Assembly (NCBI RefSeq): GCF_044464525.1
Contig: NZ_JBIQLE010000010.1
Location: forward strand, 53,489 to 117,488
Length of the DNA stretch: 64,000 nucleotides
Reading direction: 5' to 3'
Origin: Pusillimonas sp044464525
GTDB taxonomy: Bacteria > Pseudomonadota > Gammaproteobacteria > Burkholderiales > Burkholderiaceae_B
Shown here one piece after another: positions 7,442 to 15,972 of the stretch (positions within the stretch are counted from its first letter, which is position 1; each line of letters starts with the position of its first letter). A model generated the notes under the pieces. That model was not told the origin of the DNA, searched no databases, and saw nothing but the letters and a program-made list of their open reading frames with translations. The translations under genes and the position numbers were made by a program.

Positions 7442-8754
7442 CCGCCACTCTGCTTGGATTCGTCGTGTTATTCACGCTGATGGGGCTGCGGGTGCCTATT
7501 GCCTTCGCTATGGGCTTGGTCGGTTTTGCAGGCTTCGGGCTATTGGTGAATTGGGGCGCTGCAGCGGCCATGGTGACCAACACCGCGTATGAAACTGGCT
7601 TGACATATAGCTTGGCGGTCGTGCCACTGTTCATCCTAATGGGCAACCTGATTACCCAGGCAGGGTTGTCGCAACAATTGTATGCGGCCTCGTACGCTTT
7701 GCTGGGCCATTATCGCGGTGGCTTGGCCATGGCGACTATCCTGGCCTGTGGCGGGTTCAGTGCGATTTGCGGCTCCAGCCTCGCTACCGCCGCCACCATG
7801 GCCAAGGTGTCCATGCCGTCCATGCGGAAGTACGGATACTCGCCCAGCCTGGCCGGTGGGTCGATCGCGGCCGGAGGCACACTGGGTATTTTAATCCCGC
7901 CCAGCGTGATCCTCATCATCTATGGGCTCATGACTGAACAGGACATCGGTAAGTTGTTTATTGCTGGACTGTTACCGGGCATACTGGCCGTCGTCCTGTA
8001 TTTGTTCGCCATTATGGTGGTGACATTGATAGACCCTAAAGCCGGGCCGCCGGGCCGCCGCCAGACTCTGCGCGAGCGCCTGCGTGCGATTAAAGACGTA
8101 TGGGCTATCGGAGCGCTGTTCTTACTTGTCATTGGCGGTATCTACGGCGGCGTCTTCACACCAAACGAAGCGGCTGGCATCGGGGCCGCTGGAGCTCTTG
8201 TGATCGCGTTGACGCGTAGATCATTGACTTGGCGAATGTTTTTTAACATTCTCACTGACACCGCACGCACCACTGGCATGGTTTTCGCTGTGCTGATCGG
8301 CGCCATTGTGTTTTCCAATATGATCAACATGAGCCAGACTCCCCTGTTGCTGACGGATTGGATTTTGGCACATGGCTTCTCACCGTTGCTCGTCATACTC
8401 GTGATTGTCGCGTCATACCTAGTGCTGGGTTGCGTCATGGAAAGCATGTCCATGATCTTGCTCACCGTGCCAGTGTTCTACCCGATCATCGCAGCATTGG
8501 ATCTGAGCTTTATGATGCCGCCCGAACTGGTGCTTATATGGTTTGGCATTGTGGTGGTCGTGGTAACGGAAATCAGCCTGATCACGCCACCGGTAGGCAT
8601 GAATGTGTTCATCATTCGAGCGGTAATCCCGGACGTTTCCACGGCCACTATCTACCGCGGGGTAACGCCGTTTTGGCTAGTCGATATCGTGCGCCTTGCC
8701 CTGCTCGTATTCGTGCCGTCCATCTCGCTCTGGCTGCCGTCGATGATGAAATAA
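7438..8754 (+). CDS. TRAP transporter large permease (DctM-type)
   Basis: A 438-residue polytopic membrane protein with the family hallmarks PLFILMGNLITQAG, FSAICGSSLATAATMAKVSMPSM and IPPSVILIIYGLMTEQDIGKLFIAG, and EISLITPPVGMN near the end. It is the ion-coupled elevator subunit of the TRAP importer. Length and helix content are normal for DctM. It is the last gene of the 3009-8754 run. Confidence 0.95.
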   Translation: MTATLLGFVVLFTLMGLRVPIAFAMGLVGFAGFGLLVNWGAAAAMVTNTAYETGLTYSLAVVPLFILMGNLITQAGLSQQLYAASYALLGHYRGGLAMATILACGGFSAICGSSLATAATMAKVSMPSMRKYGYSPSLAGGSIAAGGTLGILIPPSVILIIYGLMTEQDIGKLFIAGLLPGILAVVLYLFAIMVVTLIDPKAGPPGRRQTLRERLRAIKDVWAIGALFLLVIGGIYGGVFTPNEAAGIGAAGALVIALTRRSLTWRMFFNILTDTARTTGMVFAVLIGAIVFSNMINMSQTPLLLTDWILAHGFSPLLVILVIVASYLVLGCVMESMSMILLTVPVFYPIIAALDLSFMMPPELVLIWFGIVVVVVTEISLITPPVGMNVFIIRAVIPDVSTATIYRGVTPFWLVDIVRLALLVFVPSISLWLPSMMK

Positions 8755-8964
8755 GTTAAGGCACGTGGCAGCTAAAAATAGCGCGATCAAGTCGATCAGC
8801 TTGCAGAAGCTGTCTTATCCGATTGGGGTGGACGGCATTGCGTTTTTCTGTCCTAACAATTGGCTAAAAGTGTCATTACAATGGTAACGACCAACTTCCT
8901 TGCTGTGCCGGATGCCCACTTGGTACGGCCGGGTTAATTACATCGAAAGGGTCCACTCCCGATA

Positions 8965-9456
8965 ATGCACGATGCATTTTCAACCATCTGGTCGACGTTG
9001 GCGCAAGAGTTTTCCGACGTTGGCGACATGGCCGATGCCACCCGCATCGCCGTGCGCTTGCTTATGGCCGTGCTGCTGGGCGGGCTCATCGGTTACGAAC
9101 GCGAGCAGCGGCGCAAAGCGGCCGGTCTTCGCACTCATACGCTGGTGGCGTTAGGCGCGGCCGTATTCGTGCTTGCCCCGCTGGAAAGCGGCATGGAAGT
9201 GGCAGACCTCAGCCGCGTGATGCAAGGCGTTGTGGCCGGTATCGGCTTTTTGGGCGCGGGCGCCATCATCAAGCTGGATCAAGAAGGCATCATCAAGGGC
9301 CTGACGACGGCTGCGTCGATTTGGATGGCGGCGGCAATCGGCGTTACCGTGGCGCTTGGTCGCGAGGTTACCGCCATCATGGCCACGGTGTTGGCTTTGT
9401 TCATACTGATTGTTTTGCGCTGGATTGAAAGCAAGCATCCAGGGCGGGATCGTTAA
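8965..9456 (+). CDS. MgtC/SapB-family membrane protein
   Basis: A 163-residue membrane protein with the conserved MgtC N-terminal module: helices around LLMAVLLGGLIGYERE, the AGLRTHTLVALGAAVFVL motif, and GIGFLGAGAIIK. The C-terminal cytoplasmic domain of classical MgtC is mostly lacking, so this is the short SapB/YhiD-type form. Members are linked to low-magnesium and acid survival or to F-ATPase modulation in other bacteria; the role here is inferred only from family. It stands alone. No M-box-like leader was recognised in the 210 bases upstream. Confidence 0.9.
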   Translation: MHDAFSTIWSTLAQEFSDVGDMADATRIAVRLLMAVLLGGLIGYEREQRRKAAGLRTHTLVALGAAVFVLAPLESGMEVADLSRVMQGVVAGIGFLGAGAIIKLDQEGIIKGLTTAASIWMAAAIGVTVALGREVTAIMATVLALFILIVLRWIESKHPGRDR

Positions 9457-9751
9457 CTATTCAACCCGCGCGGCTGGTGGGGCATATAAGCTGTATAGAT
9501 GGCCGGCATGCCGACCTGAAATTTTTGTTGGATGGGTCTTCGCCGCTGGGCGGCTACGTGTTTTTCCTGCTATTTGGTGCTTTGGCGAGCCCGCCACGCG
9601 CCGCAGGCATGAAAAATGCCGGCTCGTCGAGAAGGGCATATACGCATATACTGTAGATAGTAAGACTCAATACGTGCGCGCAGCAGCGATACCAACTCGT
9701 TGTTTTTTCTGGTCGACGACCACGCACGGCACTTTCGATTGGGTTCAAGTC

Positions 9752-10804
9752 ATGGAAAATCTAGATCTCGTCGTATTACGCGCCTTGCGCGACTGGCGCT
9801 TGGCAGGGCGTCGCGCCCTGTTGGCCACCGTAGTGCGTACCTGGGGTTCGTCGCCCCGCCCCATTGGTTCCATCATGGCCTTATGCGAAGACGGCACGGT
9901 GGTGGGCTCAGTGTCGGGCGGCTGTATCGAAGACGACTTAATCTATCGCTTCACTCGCGCTTATTCCGGCGAGGGCGGGGGCGGTGAAATCCCCGAAGGC
10001 GCGCCCGAGCTTTTGAAATACGGCATCAAGGCCGACGAAGCCCATCGTTTCGGCCTGCCTTGCGGCGGTACGCTGCAACTGCTGCTGGAATTCGACCCCG
10101 AGCCCGAGCCTCTAAGCAAGCTTGTCAGGCAGCTTGAAAACGGCAAGCTCATGCAGCGCGAGGTGAATCTTGCCGATGGCAAGGTTAGCCTGCACACCGC
10201 CGAACAACCTTCTGAGCTGTCTCTTTCCGATACGACCTTGCTAAACAATTTCGGGCCCGAGTACCGGATGCTGCTTATCGGCGCCGGCCAGCTAACCGAA
10301 TACCTGGCCACCATGGCGCTGTTCAACGGGTTCACGGTAACGGTATGCGATCCACGCGAAGAATATCGCGGCAATTGGTCGGTAGACGGCGTCACCCTCA
10401 CTTCCGAAATGCCCGATGACGTGGTGCGCGAGTTTCGCGCCGACCGCCGCACCGCCATCATAGCCCTTACCCATGACCCCAAGCTTGACGACCTGGCCCT
10501 GCTAGAGGCGCTCGAGACAGAGGCGTTCTACGTGGGCGCCATCGGCTCGCGCAGCAACAACAACCTGCGGCGCGAACGCCTTATCGAATACTTCGACCAG
10601 ACCGAAGAATCGCTGGCCCGTCTGCGCGGCCCCATCGGCATATACATCGGCAGCAAGACGCCGCCCGAGATTGCGGTTAGCATCATGGCCGAGGTGCTGG
10701 CAGTGAAGAACGGTGTGACGTTGCCGCGCGATTTGGACGTGGCCGCTGCAAAAGACAACATAGGTGTGCCGCCCAACGATACGGAATTGGTCTGCGCGAT
10801 CTAA
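9752..10804 (+). CDS. XdhC-family molybdenum-enzyme maturation protein
   Basis: A 350-residue protein with an N-terminal XdhC/CoxI domain (VLRALRDWRLAGRRALLATVVRTWGSSPRP, SVSGGCIEDD) and a C-terminal Rossmann domain (LLIGAGQLTEYLATMALFNGF, YVGAIGSR). XdhC proteins bind the molybdenum cofactor and help its sulfuration before insertion into xanthine-dehydrogenase-type hydroxylases. No molybdenum hydroxylase is encoded in this window. The ATG at 9752 is preferred because the domain begins there; the frame is open back to 9410 but that part overlaps mgtC and shows no domain. Confidence 0.88.
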   Translation: MENLDLVVLRALRDWRLAGRRALLATVVRTWGSSPRPIGSIMALCEDGTVVGSVSGGCIEDDLIYRFTRAYSGEGGGGEIPEGAPELLKYGIKADEAHRFGLPCGGTLQLLLEFDPEPEPLSKLVRQLENGKLMQREVNLADGKVSLHTAEQPSELSLSDTTLLNNFGPEYRMLLIGAGQLTEYLATMALFNGFTVTVCDPREEYRGNWSVDGVTLTSEMPDDVVREFRADRRTAIIALTHDPKLDDLALLEALETEAFYVGAIGSRSNNNLRRERLIEYFDQTEESLARLRGPIGIYIGSKTPPEIAVSIMAEVLAVKNGVTLPRDLDVAAAKDNIGVPPNDTELVCAI

Positions 10805-10846
10805 GGTAACTTGGCTATCGGCAGTTCAACCCAGTTCTCCACGCAT

Positions 10847-11542
10847 TTAGATCTGGTCGTCATCCCTATACCAGCCGGTCAGGCTCCAGCGCACACGCCG
10901 GGCTGGCAGAACCTCATGGGGAATTGTGTCGCTTCGAAATAGCACCAGCCGGCCCGCTTGAGGCAGAAGCTTCGCTGCGGATGCCTCGGCTGGCAGAGGC
11001 GGTGCCTCGTGCGTTGGCGCAGAGGTTGTGTCAGAAGCCGGCGCAGGCGTGGACTCTTGCTCCGGCCCTATCGTCGGTTCGGCATCGTACAAGCAGAGCT
11101 CGCCGCCGTCGCCGGCTTCCCAATCTTCGTTCAAGTACAACACCAGCGATATTTTGCGCGCGCCTGAGCCTATGTGCTGGTCGACGTGACGGGCATAGCC
11201 GTGGCCGGGCTCATAGCGGGCGAAATGAAATTCCTGCGAGCGCAGGCTAAGAAAAAAATGTCGATTTAGATCTTGGCGCAACTGGTGCGCCCAAGCCTGG
11301 AATTCAACGATCGGCGCAGCAGGGGACTTCTCATCAAGCCAACAGATGGCGTCGCCGCGGACATCGGGGTCGTGGACCAAGCCGGCGTTGCGGCCAACCG
11401 AAGCAGGCTTGAAAAAGCCCTGCTGCCACAATTGGTGGGCGTGGTTATATAGAGCCTGGGTAAGCGCCGGAAGAACAATGCGATCACTGATCGCCCAGCC
11501 TTGCTCTTCGAGCGACTGGAACAGCACATCTTGAGTGGCCAT
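10847..11542 (-). CDS. 2-oxoglutarate/Fe(II)-dependent oxygenase, prolyl-4-hydroxylase type
   Basis: A 231-residue protein with a double-stranded beta-helix oxygenase core. The iron-binding HxD is in YARHVDQH, the distal His in DTIPHEVLPA, and the 2-oxoglutarate-binding Arg in RRVRWSLTGWY. It resembles SM-20/PHD-type hydroxylases. A Pro/Ala/Thr-rich insert of about 35 residues after LCLYDAEPTIGPEQE separates two core strands and is unusual. The substrate is unknown. It is monocistronic and convergent with XdhC. Confidence 0.88.
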   Translation of the reverse strand: MATQDVLFQSLEEQGWAISDRIVLPALTQALYNHAHQLWQQGFFKPASVGRNAGLVHDPDVRGDAICWLDEKSPAAPIVEFQAWAHQLRQDLNRHFFLSLRSQEFHFARYEPGHGYARHVDQHIGSGARKISLVLYLNEDWEAGDGGELCLYDAEPTIGPEQESTPAPASDTTSAPTHEAPPLPAEASAAKLLPQAGRLVLFRSDTIPHEVLPARRVRWSLTGWYRDDDQI

Positions 11543-11668
11543 TGGGGTTAGACCGCCTAAAGCAGGTATTGTTTCACAGAAACGTCTGTCAAGATCGGCT
11601 GCCGGGGCATCTTTGTATCAATGGCGTTAACATAGGCACATGTTCAAGTCTTGCAATGCGTATACGAT

Positions 11669-11791
11669 ATGACGTCCGGTGAAATCATCGTTTTGCTGCT
11701 TTTTGCAGTGGGTCTGGTCTGTTCGCTGACTTTGCTTACTTGGTTAGTGCGGCTAGTGCGCCGCGATGCCAAGAAGTCACGAGACTCTTAA
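11669..11791 (+). CDS. Small single-helix membrane peptide, 40 residues
   Basis: The frame from the ATG at 11669 to the TAA at 11789-11791 encodes 40 residues. It has a short polar N-terminus (MTSGE), one hydrophobic helix of about 22 residues (IIVLLLFAVGLVCSLTLLTW) and a strongly basic cytoplasmic-type tail (VRLVRRDAKKSRDS). This layout is typical of bacterial small membrane proteins. The stop lies two bases before the ATG of the dipeptidase gene, suggesting translational coupling. No strong ribosome site is seen. No homologue is recognised; the call rests on topology and gene packing. Confidence 0.5.
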   Translation: MTSGEIIVLLLFAVGLVCSLTLLTWLVRLVRRDAKKSRDS

Positions 11792-11793
11792 CC

Positions 11794-12468
11794 ATGGCGC
11801 TCGGGGCGGATACTCGGCGTCAAGCTGTCCCTGAACAGACGCCGACAGCTACGCCGGCGGCGCTACCACTTGAAAGTCAAGTCGAAGCAGGCGCCCGTAT
11901 GCCTGCCGAACATTTGGTGCATATCGAGCCATCCACTTATCCCGTCGAGATAGACCTGGTCTACGCCGGCTCCAACAATTTTGTCTGCTTGCCCATCTAT
12001 GCGGCTGATGCGCCGTGCCTGCTGCATCGGGATGCGGCCGCCTGCTTGATGCGAGCGGCTGTTGCGGCGCGACGATCAGGGCTTACGCTAAAAATCTTCG
12101 ATGCGTATCGGCCGCCGGCGGCACAAGAAGTCTTGTGGCGCTTGTGCCCGAATCCGCAGTATGTGGCGGACCCGGCTGTGGGATCGAACCATAGCCGAGG
12201 GGTGGCAGTGGATGTGACTTTGCTCGATGAAAGCGGCAAGGCTCTGGACATGGGCACGGGTTTCGACGAGATGCGCGAGCAATCGCATCACGACCGCGAT
12301 GATCTTCCGGCGCCGGCTCAGCGGAATCGGACTTTACTGCTGGGAATAATGCTGCACGCGGGGTTTGCGTCTTTGCCTACCGAGTGGTGGCATTACCAGT
12401 TGAATGATGCGGCAAAGTATCCATTGCGGTTCGAGGAAGGTGTTTCGCTAGTTGAAAAAACGCGTTGA
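11794..12468 (+). CDS. D-alanyl-D-alanine dipeptidase (VanX/DdpX family)
   Basis: A 224-residue M15D-family zinc peptidase. The zinc and catalytic motifs are SNHSRGVAVDVTL (SxHxxGxAxD) and TEWWHYQL (ExxWH), and the FDAYRPPAAQ motif carries the conserved arginine. It cleaves D-Ala-D-Ala, either to recycle cell-wall dipeptide or to use it as nutrient. No VanH or VanA partner is nearby, so glycopeptide resistance is not implied. The ATG at 11794 is chosen over the TTG at 11740, which would overlap the small membrane peptide gene. No clear signal peptide is present, so it is probably cytoplasmic. Confidence 0.9.
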   Translation: MALGADTRRQAVPEQTPTATPAALPLESQVEAGARMPAEHLVHIEPSTYPVEIDLVYAGSNNFVCLPIYAADAPCLLHRDAAACLMRAAVAARRSGLTLKIFDAYRPPAAQEVLWRLCPNPQYVADPAVGSNHSRGVAVDVTLLDESGKALDMGTGFDEMREQSHHDRDDLPAPAQRNRTLLLGIMLHAGFASLPTEWWHYQLNDAAKYPLRFEEGVSLVEKTR

Positions 12469-12492
12469 TCCGCGATTTTTTTTAGATACAAT
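12465..12492 (+). promoter_or_regulatory. Sigma-70-type promoter for the mrp operon
   Basis: TTGATC at 12465-12470 and TACAAT at 12487-12492 are separated by 16 bases, a good match to a housekeeping promoter. The -35 box overlaps the end of the dipeptidase gene. Transcription would start near 12499, about 310 bases before mrpA. Confidence 0.6.
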
Positions 12493-12807
12493 GGTCGCGG
12501 GTTTCGGTTTCATTTGATGCCGGAAGGTTAAATGTATTGGTCGGGCCGCCAATGCGATTTGCTGACGACCTCCTATGGACCTTGCCGCCCGCCACGCGAA
12601 TTGCATACTTCGCTTACCACTTTCTACTTGCTCGCGCCGTCGATTTTTCGAGGCCGAGAGCCAAGCCCGCCTTCCCTTCTCGCTAGTCCGTTTCGTCTTA
12701 TGCGTCAATAGCGTACGAGACGTTTCGACGCGCGCGCCTGCCCCTGCGCAGCCCTATAGCATGCGCGTACTGAAGCGGGCAGTACTGTTTAGTCCTTTGA
12801 GGCGCCG
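12493..12807 (+). other. Long untranslated leader of the mrp operon
   Basis: No convincing gene is seen in these 315 bases. Several inverted repeats are visible, such as an imperfect one pairing CGTCT near 12696 with AGACG near 12718, and the 6-base arms GTACTG (12767-12772) and CAGTAC (12780-12785) just ahead of the GAGG ribosome site. A leader this long and able to fold could carry RNA-level control, but it matches no riboswitch I know. Confidence 0.45.
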
Positions 12808-15153
12808 ATGACATTACTGTCTATCTTATCGCTTGCCTGCTTTGGCTCTGTCGTGGGATGGCGTGTCGCGTTGCTCGAAGGAACGTTGACCCGCTATTTG
12901 CCCGCGCTTCTGCCGGTTGGATTGTTTATTGCGTTTGCACAATATGTTCGCTCAGTTGCCGCCGGAGAGGTCGTAAGTGAGTTCTTGCCGTGGGTGCCGT
13001 CGCTGGATGTGGTGTTCTCGTTGCGTCTTGATGGTTTTTCGCTCTTATTCGCGTTGTTGATTACGGGCATAGGCACTTTAGTGGTTCTTTATGCGACCGC
13101 ATATTTCTCTACCGCTGCCAGGCGTGATCGAGCGAGATTCACCTTCCTCATCTTGGCTTTCATGGCCACGATGTTGGGCACCGTGCTTTCGGACGATCTC
13201 ATTGTGATGTTCGTCTTCTGGGAGGCCACGAGTTTTCTTTCGTTCCTCTTGATTGGATTCGAGTCGCACAAGGCAGGCGCGCGCAAAGCCGCGTTGCAGT
13301 CATTGCTGGTCACAGGGTCAGGCGGGCTGGCATTATTCGCGGGAATATTGCTGGTTGGAATCGATATGGGCACCTTTTCGCTGACAGAGATCAGCGAACG
13401 CGCTGACGAATTGCTGGCCAGCCAATGGCTGGCACCCGCTGTGATCTTGATTATGTTGGGCGCCTTTGCAAAATCAGCCCAGTTCCCCTTTCATTTTTGG
13501 CTTCCACAGGCAATGGCCGCACCGACCCCGGCGTCGGCTTACCTTCATTCGGCCACGATGGTGAAGTTAGGCGTATACCTCTTGGCTCGCTTTGATCATA
13601 TTCTGGCAGACCTGTGGTGGTATGGCGATACCCTGGTAATCATTGGCATGGCAACGATGTTGGTGGCGGCGGCCCATGCTATACGCTCCACCGGGTATAA
13701 GGCTGTACTCGCCCAGTCTACTGTCGCGTCGCTAGGGATTCTTGTGATGCTCATCGGTTTGAACGGCCCGACGGCGGTGATGGCTGCCTGCGCGTTCATG
13801 CTGGCCCACGCATTTTATAAGGCCGCCTTGTTCTTCTGCGCGGGCACGGCAATCCATGCAACAAGTATTAGTGACCTGCGCAGGCTCGGAGGTTTAGGCC
13901 GGTTTTTGCCGTTTACCGCCTTGGCGGCGATTTTGGCAAGCATGTCGATGGCCGGATTTCCCCCGTTTCTAGGGTTCATCTCTAAAGAATTTCTTTTCGA
14001 AGCGCAACTTGGCAGCAACTGGAACGCCATACCCGTTGTCGTCGCAGTGATCGTCAATAGCGTCATGGTCGCCATTGCCGCGGTGGTCTCGTTGAGGCCA
14101 TTTGTTCGCAGCCGGCATAGGCCTGCCTCCGTGCTGCATGGCGAGTCGCCCGGATTGCTGGCAGGGCCTTTGGTTCTAGGATTTCTGGGAGTCGTTGTGG
14201 GGGTGGCTCCCGGGTTCTTCTCCACCTACCTGATTACCCCAGCCGTGGTTGCTATTTATGGCGCGCCTGTTGAGATGTCCATTTCGTTATGGCATGGACT
14301 TACGCCCATGCTGGCCCTGAGCGGTGTGGTTATCCTGCTTGGAACCGTCCTGGCATGGAAGTGGGACGCTGTGCATCATGGCTTGGCAAATACGAAATTA
14401 TTGTCTCGCGTGGAAGCGAATGCGGTTTACCAGGCAGTGGTCGATGTGATTTTGGCGAGTGCCCGCTGGTCTACACAGCAACTGCAAAACGGTGACATGC
14501 GGCGGTATACCTTGATGACAAGTCTTGCGCTTGTGGGTATTTCTGCATGGTCCATTAGTCATAGTACTGACGGAACTCTTTCTTTTGGCGGGAAGCTGTA
14601 TCTGTTGCCGGCGGCCCTGTTGATTTTCGCGGTGCTGGGCGCCGTAACTGCGGCCTGTTCCCGGGAGCTCTTGCTGGGCTTGATAGGCGTGGGAGTCGTT
14701 GGCTATGGCTCTGCGTTGATTTTCCTGCTGCACGGCGCTCCCGACTTGGCGCTGACTCAGTTCGCGGTCGAAACACTCGTATTGATTGTGCTTATGGCCG
14801 TAATGGTCCGGCTTCCCGATCGCGTGAAAACCGGGCGTAGCGCCCGAGAGCGTACCGTCGACCTGGTTGTTGCTGCCGCTTTCGGGATTGTGGTGTTTGT
14901 CGCCTTGGCCAGCATGCTGGCCCAGCCATTCGACAGCCGCTTGTCTGAATTCTTCGGGGCCTCCAGCTTTTTTGAAGCACACGGCCGAAATGTGGTCAAT
15001 GTCATCATCGTCGATTACCGGGCTTTGGACACCCTCGGAGAGATTGCCGTGGTCGGATTCGCCACACTAGGGGTGTGGGGCCTATTAAGGCGGCGCAACC
15101 GCACACGCAGCCCCAAGACTGCTGGCCAGCACAACGTCAGGAAGATGTCATGA
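12808..15153 (+). CDS. mrpA: Mrp Na+/H+ antiporter subunit A
   Basis: A 781-residue membrane protein related to respiratory complex I subunit NuoL. The proton-channel core contains IVMFVFWEATSFLSFLLIGFE with the conserved Glu, the helix with GAFAKSAQFPFHFWLP, and AHAFYKAALFF; the C-terminal part (AVETLVLIVLMAVMVRLP) is the region characteristic of MrpA. It forms the large ion-translocating subunit of the seven-part antiporter. A GAGG site precedes the ATG. Its stop overlaps mrpB by 4 bases. The A and B parts are encoded separately, as in Bacillus, not fused as in many proteobacteria. Confidence 0.95.
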   Translation: MTLLSILSLACFGSVVGWRVALLEGTLTRYLPALLPVGLFIAFAQYVRSVAAGEVVSEFLPWVPSLDVVFSLRLDGFSLLFALLITGIGTLVVLYATAYFSTAARRDRARFTFLILAFMATMLGTVLSDDLIVMFVFWEATSFLSFLLIGFESHKAGARKAALQSLLVTGSGGLALFAGILLVGIDMGTFSLTEISERADELLASQWLAPAVILIMLGAFAKSAQFPFHFWLPQAMAAPTPASAYLHSATMVKLGVYLLARFDHILADLWWYGDTLVIIGMATMLVAAAHAIRSTGYKAVLAQSTVASLGILVMLIGLNGPTAVMAACAFMLAHAFYKAALFFCAGTAIHATSISDLRRLGGLGRFLPFTALAAILASMSMAGFPPFLGFISKEFLFEAQLGSNWNAIPVVVAVIVNSVMVAIAAVVSLRPFVRSRHRPASVLHGESPGLLAGPLVLGFLGVVVGVAPGFFSTYLITPAVVAIYGAPVEMSISLWHGLTPMLALSGVVILLGTVLAWKWDAVHHGLANTKLLSRVEANAVYQAVVDVILASARWSTQQLQNGDMRRYTLMTSLALVGISAWSISHSTDGTLSFGGKLYLLPAALLIFAVLGAVTAACSRELLLGLIGVGVVGYGSALIFLLHGAPDLALTQFAVETLVLIVLMAVMVRLPDRVKTGRSARERTVDLVVAAAFGIVVFVALASMLAQPFDSRLSEFFGASSFFEAHGRNVVNVIIVDYRALDTLGEIAVVGFATLGVWGLLRRRNRTRSPKTAGQHNVRKMS

Positions 15154-15557
15154 ATTCTTTGATTTTTTCGACGACTGCCCGACTGCTATTTTGGGCAATG
15201 ATGGCTGCCTCGCTCGTGATCCTCTGGCGGGGACACAACGAGCCCGGCGGTGGGTTTGTTGGAGGGCTGGTCGCCGCAATGGCCATCAGTTTGATCGCCT
15301 TGTCTCAAGGTGTCCAAAGGGCGCGCGAGGTATTGCGAATTTCACCCGTCGTGTTGGCGGGGGCAGGCGTGGCCTTCGCCATTCTCAGCGGCGTTCCGGG
15401 CATGGTTGCCGGAGACGGCTTTCTGACACATAAATGGCTGATTTTCGACAACGGCTTCAAACTTGGCACGACATTGTTGTTTGATATTGGCGTTTATTGC
15501 ACTGTCATGGGTGGCATGCTTTGTATGGTGCTGCGCCTCTACGAGAACGAGGAATAA
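15150..15557 (+). CDS. mrpB: Mrp Na+/H+ antiporter subunit B
   Basis: A 135-residue protein with four membrane helices and the MnhB-domain signature HNEPGGGFVGGLVAAMAISL near residue 30. The ATG overlaps the mrpA stop (ATGA). In the Mrp complex the B subunit packs against the C-terminal part of MrpA. Its length is normal for the unfused form. Confidence 0.95.
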   Translation: MNSLIFSTTARLLFWAMMAASLVILWRGHNEPGGGFVGGLVAAMAISLIALSQGVQRAREVLRISPVVLAGAGVAFAILSGVPGMVAGDGFLTHKWLIFDNGFKLGTTLLFDIGVYCTVMGGMLCMVLRLYENEE

Positions 15558-15558
15558 C

Positions 15559-15972
15559 GTGAATCTGATCTATGCGGCCTGTATCGCGGCAATTATGGCT
15601 GTAGGCCTGTATTTGCTGCTATCCCGGCATATCGTCCGGATGATCTTTGGAATCATGTTGATATCCGCGGCCGTCAACCTGGTAATTTTCTTGGCGGGCC
15701 GTATTGGGCGTAACCCGCCACCCGTGATGGCTGGGCTTGAGGAAGTGCTTACTGCGGGGTCTGCCAATCCTCTGCCGCAAGCCTTGGTGTTGACAGCAAT
15801 TGTGATTGGCTTTTCGTTAATTTCCTTCGTGGCTGCACTTGCCCTTAGAATTTATCGCGACACTGGCACGCTCGACAACCGTGATCTGAACGATGCTGAA
15901 GCTTTAGGAAGCGCCATTGACAGCCACGCAAAGCTTTCTGAAAAGCAACGAGCACAGGGGGCGCCAGAGTGA
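15559..15972 (+). CDS. mrpC: Mrp Na+/H+ antiporter subunit C
   Basis: A 137-residue homologue of complex I subunit NuoK with three membrane helices; the typical segment ILISAAVNL-like is seen as MLISAAVNLVIFL, followed by DPLPQALVLTAIVIG-type sequence (NPLPQALVLTAIVIGFSL). It starts with GTG at 15559, one base after the mrpB stop, and ends in a hydrophilic tail of about 35 residues. It overlaps mrpD by 4 bases. Confidence 0.94.
   Translation: MNLIYAACIAAIMAVGLYLLLSRHIVRMIFGIMLISAAVNLVIFLAGRIGRNPPPVMAGLEEVLTAGSANPLPQALVLTAIVIGFSLISFVAALALRIYRDTGTLDNRDLNDAEALGSAIDSHAKLSEKQRAQGAPE

Noticed and set aside
11794..12468. Vancomycin-resistance type vanX
   Set aside because: The peptidase motifs fit VanX/DdpX, but no vanH or vanA is nearby, so a cell-wall dipeptide recycling or nutrient role is more likely.
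12575..12811. 78-codon frame in the mrp leader
   Set aside because: It overlaps the mrpA start, has no ribosome site and shows no protein-like composition; the leader is better read as untranslated.
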